Source: HGM12587 sp045128635 (GTDB taxonomy: Bacteria > Bacillota > Clostridia > Lachnospirales > Lachnospiraceae). From it: DNA of 45,441 bases. The DNA is taken from positions 1 to 45,441 of the forward strand of contig JBGVRS010000064.1 in the NCBI GenBank assembly GCA_045128635.1. Direction: 5' to 3'. This document shows positions 42,102 to 45,441 of the stretch, one piece after another. How positions within the stretch are numbered: the first letter of the stretch is position 1; each line of letters opens with the position of its first letter. The notes below the pieces were generated by a model. That model was not told where the DNA came from. It searched no databases and saw only the letters and a list, made by a program, of their open reading frames with translations. Made by a program: the position numbers and the translations under genes.

Positions 42102-43532
42102 GTGAACAGAAAAACAAAAATTGTATGTACTCTTGGCCCTGCAGTAGATGATGAAAATATTTTACGTCAGATGATACTGGAGGGCATGAACATTGCCAGA
42201 TTTAACATGTCTCATGGAAGTCCTGAAGAACATGGAGAAAGGCTTGCAATGCTAAAGCGCCTAAGAGCGGATTTAAATATGCCGGTAGCTGCGCTGCTGG
42301 ATACGAAAGGACCTGAAATTCGTCTTGGCGATTTTGAGCAGAAGCAGGTAGTTTTAAAACAGGGGCAGTTATTTACCCTGACAACGAGCGAAATTCTGGG
42401 AAATAAGGAGAGTGCTTACATTACCTATTCCGGTCTGCCATATGATGTGACTCCGGGGAATCGGATTCTCATTGATGACGGGCTGGTAGAAATGGAAGTC
42501 GAGAGCGTGGTTGGCGAAGAAATCCGCTGCCTTGTGAAAAACACAGGAGTGATTTCAGCCAGAAAGGGAGTAAATGTTCCCGGTGCCGCTTTAAGTCTTC
42601 CATTTATTAATGAAAAGGATTATAATGATTTAAGATTTGCCGTGGAGCAGGGGTTTGATTTTGTGGCAGCCTCGTTTACCCGTACTTATGAAGATATGCG
42701 GGAGCTTAAACACATTTTAAAGGAGCTTGGCGGTGAAAAGATAAAAGTCATTGCAAAAATTGAAAATAGTCAGGGTGTTGAAAATCTGGATGAAATCTTA
42801 AGTATTGCTGATGGTGTTATGGTTGCCAGAGGCGATATGGGAGTGGAAATTCCTTTGGAGGAAGTGCCTGTCATTCAGAAGGAAATCATCAAAAAAGTGT
42901 ACGGTGTCGGAAAGCAGGTCATCACAGCGACACAGATGCTGGATTCCATGATGCAGTATCCTCGTCCGACCAGAGCAGAGGCGAATGATGTTGCCAATGC
43001 AGTGTATGACGGAACCAGTGCCATTATGTTATCAGGAGAAACCGCTTCCGGGAAATATCCTCTGGAATGTGTTCGTACCATGGTGCGTATTGCAGGCCGT
43101 ACGGAGCAGGATATTGATTATCGAAAACGCTTCTTACAGAATAAACTGCCGACATTGGGAAGTATCACCAATGCCATTTCCAAAGCAACCGTCAATGCTG
43201 CCATGGAACTGGATGCCAAGGCAATCGTTACGGTTACGGAGTCCGGCAGAACAGCTTATATGATTTCCAGATATCGACCATTCTGCCCTGTGATTGCGTG
43301 TACTTCAAAGGAGCAGACTTATCGTCAGCTATCATTAAGCTGGGGAATTATTCCTCTTCTCATTGAAGAAAAAGAGGCTTTGGATGAGCTGTTTGAAGAA
43401 GCAATTAAGGCAGTGGAAAAAGCATCCTATGCATCCGAAGGGGATGTGATTGTATTGACTGCCGGGGTTCCAATCGGAACTTCAGGCACAACAAACCTTT
43501 TAAAGGTACATTGTATCGAATCACAAGATTGA
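42102..43532 (+). CDS. pyk: Pyruvate kinase
   Basis: The final glycolytic kinase. It starts at GTG 42102 with AGGAGC about 10 bases upstream. Seen: TKIVCTLGPAV, NIARFNMSHGSPEEH, LLDTKGPEIRLG, IAKIENSQGVENLDEI and VMVARGDMGVEIPLE with the catalytic Lys, and the C-terminal AIVTVTESGRTAYMISRYRP. The length of 476 means it lacks the extra PEP-utiliser-like domain found in Bacillus (about 585). Confidence 0.97.
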   Translation: MNRKTKIVCTLGPAVDDENILRQMILEGMNIARFNMSHGSPEEHGERLAMLKRLRADLNMPVAALLDTKGPEIRLGDFEQKQVVLKQGQLFTLTTSEILGNKESAYITYSGLPYDVTPGNRILIDDGLVEMEVESVVGEEIRCLVKNTGVISARKGVNVPGAALSLPFINEKDYNDLRFAVEQGFDFVAASFTRTYEDMRELKHILKELGGEKIKVIAKIENSQGVENLDEILSIADGVMVARGDMGVEIPLEEVPVIQKEIIKKVYGVGKQVITATQMLDSMMQYPRPTRAEANDVANAVYDGTSAIMLSGETASGKYPLECVRTMVRIAGRTEQDIDYRKRFLQNKLPTLGSITNAISKATVNAAMELDAKAIVTVTESGRTAYMISRYRPFCPVIACTSKEQTYRQLSLSWGIIPLLIEEKEALDELFEEAIKAVEKASYASEGDVIVLTAGVPIGTSGTTNLLKVHCIESQD

Positions 43533-43558
43533 TAATATACGAAAGTGGGGAAAGTAAC

Positions 43559-44404
43559 ATGTCAGAAAAAGAATGCGCAAGCAAAAGCACTTGTACAAGA
43601 GAAAGCTGCGAAGGATGTCCAAGCAAAAATAATCCTCAGAGCTTACTTGTAGAACAGAACATTTATTCAAATGTAAAACACGTCATTGGTGTTGTCAGCG
43701 GTAAAGGTGGTGTTGGAAAGTCTCTTGTAACAGCATCTTTAGCAAATCTTCTTGCAAAAGAAGGATATACAGTGGGTATTCTTGATGCAGACATTACAGG
43801 TCCATCGATTCCAAAAATGTATGGCGTTCACGGACCGGCAATGGCATCAGATGATGGTATCGAACCATTATTAACAGCAAATGGTATCCGTTTAATGTCC
43901 ATCAACCTTTTACTTCCGGATGAAGAAAGCCCGGTTGTTTGGAGAGGTCCTGTTCTTGCAAACATGGTAAAACAGTTCTGGAGTGAAGTTATGTGGGGAG
44001 AAGTAGATTACCTTCTCGTAGACATGCCTCCAGGAACAGGCGATGTACCATTAACAGTATTCCAGTCACTTCCAGTAGATGGAATTGTTGTAGTTACATC
44101 TCCACAGGATCTTGTTAAGATGATCGTTAAAAAAGCGCTTAACATGGCAAACATGATGAACATTCCGGTACTTGGTCTTGTTGAAAACTATAGCTTTATC
44201 AAATGTCCAGATTGTGGCAAAGAATTCGCAGTATTCGGCACAAGCAATATTGATGAAGTTGCAGCTGGTGTAGAACTTCCAGTACTTGGAAAGCTTCCAA
44301 TCGACTTACATCTGGCAGAACTTGCAGATGCGGGTGACTTCGCACAGGCAAATGTGGAATATTTGACAGCAGCAAGAGAAGCAGTTGTGAAATTTGAAAA
44401 ATAA
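43559..44404 (+). CDS. Mrp/NBP35-family P-loop ATPase, Fe-S cluster carrier
   Basis: The start at 43559 follows GTGGGGAAAG and gives 281 residues. The N-terminus has a four-Cys cluster (CASKSTCTRESCEGC) as in NBP35-type members, then the deviant Walker A GKGGVGKS at about 49-56, DADITGPSIPKMYG, and MPPGTGDVPLT. A second Cys pair (KCPDCGKEF) is the bridging CxxC for cluster binding at the dimer interface. It probably loads 4Fe-4S clusters onto apo-enzymes, of which this window has several. Confidence 0.94.
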   Translation: MSEKECASKSTCTRESCEGCPSKNNPQSLLVEQNIYSNVKHVIGVVSGKGGVGKSLVTASLANLLAKEGYTVGILDADITGPSIPKMYGVHGPAMASDDGIEPLLTANGIRLMSINLLLPDEESPVVWRGPVLANMVKQFWSEVMWGEVDYLLVDMPPGTGDVPLTVFQSLPVDGIVVVTSPQDLVKMIVKKALNMANMMNIPVLGLVENYSFIKCPDCGKEFAVFGTSNIDEVAAGVELPVLGKLPIDLHLAELADAGDFAQANVEYLTAAREAVVKFEK

Positions 44405-44415
44405 TAGGAATTTTG

Positions 44416-44454
44416 ACACACAGTTTGCTAATTTAAGTGAACTGTGTGTTTTTG
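44416..44454 (+). terminator. Rho-independent terminator after the Mrp gene
   Basis: A 10-bp stem ACACACAGTT / AACTGTGTGT with a 14-base loop, then TTTTTG. truA starts only 20 bases later, so its transcript comes from read-through or a promoter I cannot place. Confidence 0.8.
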
Positions 44455-44473
44455 TATAAACTTTAGGAAGAGT

Positions 44474-45235
44474 ATGAATTATAAATTAATCTTACAATAT
44501 GATGGTACAAAACTAAATGGCTGGCAGAAGCAGGGAAACACGGATAATACCATACAGGGTAAGCTGGAAGCAATTTTGGAGAGAATGTATGGACAGTATG
44601 TGGAAATCCATGGCTCCGGTAGAACGGATGCAGGTGTTCATGCACTGGGACAGGTAGCAAATTTCCATGTTCCAGAGGTTTCTTCAGGAGAAAAAGTCAA
44701 AGTGTATTCTAACGAAGAAATCAAATCTACACTAAATGAGTATCTGTCTAAAGATATTCGTGTAATGAAAGTAGAAACAGTGGATGAGCGATTTCATGCG
44801 AGACTGACAGCAAAAGCTAAAACCTATGAGTATCGAATCGACAATGGTGAGATTGCCAATGTGTTTCAGAGAAAATATGTGATGAGAGAGGAAACACCTC
44901 TCAATCTGGAAGCAATGCGTCAAGCAGCAGGATGTTTGATTGGAACTCATGATTTTAAGACCTTTTGTGCTAATAAGAAGATGAAAAAGTCAACAGTGAG
45001 GACGATTTATGCTATCCATATAGATGAGAAAGATGGAATTGTGTCTATCAAATATAATGGCAATGGATTCCTTTACAATATGGTACGCATTTTGACTGGT
45101 ACACTCATTGAAGTTGGTCGTGGAAAACGTAAACCGGAAGAAATACAGGCGATTATAAATGCCCAGGATCGTGGCGCAGCAGGTTTTACAGCACCGGCAC
45201 AGGGGTTGTTTTTGGTAGAAGTTGAATACAACTAA
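44474..45235 (+). CDS. truA: tRNA pseudouridine(38-40) synthase
   Basis: TruA makes pseudouridine in the anticodon arm. AGGAAG is 5 bases before ATG 44474; the product has 253 residues. Motifs seen: LQYDGTKLNGWQKQ, SGRTDAGVHALGQVANFH with the catalytic Asp, KTYEYRIDNG and NGFLYNMVRILTGTLIEVG. The stop codon lies inside the left arm of the following terminator. Confidence 0.97.
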   Translation: MNYKLILQYDGTKLNGWQKQGNTDNTIQGKLEAILERMYGQYVEIHGSGRTDAGVHALGQVANFHVPEVSSGEKVKVYSNEEIKSTLNEYLSKDIRVMKVETVDERFHARLTAKAKTYEYRIDNGEIANVFQRKYVMREETPLNLEAMRQAAGCLIGTHDFKTFCANKKMKKSTVRTIYAIHIDEKDGIVSIKYNGNGFLYNMVRILTGTLIEVGRGKRKPEEIQAIINAQDRGAAGFTAPAQGLFLVEVEYN

Positions 45236-45277
45236 AAAGTTTAAGAAAATCTTAAACTTTTTAGTTGTATTTTTTTC
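45227..45277 (+). terminator. Terminator with a 20-bp perfect stem overlapping the truA stop
   Basis: The arms 45227-45246 and 45250-45269 are exact complements over 20 bases around AAA, followed by a T-run. The stem is very AT-rich and contains the truA stop codon. Confidence 0.85.
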
Positions 45278-45360
45278 AAACTTTTTTATTAACATAATTA
45301 TCATGATGCCGGGGTCAAAAGCCCCTATTGAACCTTGAAAATTTAATATTTTACAGTAAA

Positions 45361-45389
45361 TTCAAAAACCTTCTTTAATGAGTTATAAT
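45361..45389 (+). promoter_or_regulatory. Promoter before the gene at the right edge
   Basis: TTCAAA and a perfect TATAAT are 17 bases apart, about 30 bases before ATG 45420. Upstream, GGGG-TCAAAAG-CCCC (45311-45325) is a small hairpin of unknown role. Confidence 0.6.
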
Positions 45390-45419
45390 AAAAGTAACTT
45401 ATGAAAGGTGGTAAATCCT

Positions 45420-45441
45420 ATGTCTTTTCGTACCAATGATT
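45420..45441 (+). CDS. Start of a further gene, cut by the window edge
   Basis: ATG 45420 follows AAAGGTGG by 8 bases and a good promoter. Only MSFRTND is visible. This opening reminds me of IS1182-type transposases of Clostridia, but seven residues cannot establish it. Confidence 0.4.

Overview
The window looks like chromosomal DNA from a low-GC anaerobic Firmicute, most probably a Lachnospiraceae (Clostridia). The grounds are strong AGGAGG-type ribosome sites, sigma-A-like promoters, clpC-radA linkage, Fe-S-rich enzymes (hydroxylamine reductase, a NBP35-type Mrp), a KtrAB potassium system and a selenium-dependent purine hydroxylase locus. No rRNA, CRISPR array or complete mobile element is visible. 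No gene-free stretch exceeds about 300 bases.

Layout. 1-9.9 kb (+): 3' part of purD, a type I membrane protein with a very acidic tail, clpC, radA, a membrane-anchored HtrA-type protease, a ClpX-like unfoldase with a changed substrate loop, and dapF. 10-11.9 kb: asnA (-), a cold-shock gene with a structured leader (+), and a small lipoprotein (-). 12-17.5 kb: ktrB-ktrA (+), ybaK (-), then an overlapping run of a compact amidohydrolase, tcdA and a TtcA-like/GNAT fusion (+). 17.5-21.5 kb: a Crp/Fnr regulator (-) divergent from an Fe-S protein and hcp (+) around a single CRP-geometry palindrome, then an orphan NMT1/THI5-type binding lipoprotein (-). 21.7-22.4 kb: a DUF1836 regulator and tRNA-Trp.

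22.5-38 kb is the main accessory block. It holds yqeB-yqeC, a xanthine/uracil-type permease, a three-subunit molybdenum hydroxylase (FAD, 2Fe-2S, Mo subunits), mocA, xpt and a second permease. Next is a two-gene DUF3990/HTH module with its own twin-operator promoter, then yedE-yedF(TusA)-DUF3343-selD (-), divergent from a NifS-like cysteine desulfurase and a LysR regulator (+). In content it resembles the Enterococcus EF2563-EF2568 and E. coli yqeB/mocA/ygf clusters. The likely logic is selenium import and mobilisation (YedE, YedF, DUF3343, desulfurase), activation to selenophosphate (SelD), maturation of a labile-Se molybdenum centre (YqeB, YqeC, MocA), and purine oxidation plus salvage (permeases, Xdh, Xpt).

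38-45.4 kb (+): an atypical IMP dehydrogenase, purE, a PurF-like protein whose glutaminase catalytic residues are all substituted, a DUF1653 protein, pyruvate kinase, an Mrp/NBP35 Fe-S carrier, truA, and the first codons of another gene at the edge.

Most unusual items: the PurF homologue lacking the N-terminal nucleophile; the DUF3990 (ADP-ribosyltransferase-like)/HTH cassette with paired palindromic operators; the hcp/crp promoter in which one palindrome lies at about -41.5 for one gene and just inside the transcript of the other; the ClpX paralogue without the RKH motif; and the TtcA-GNAT fusion.
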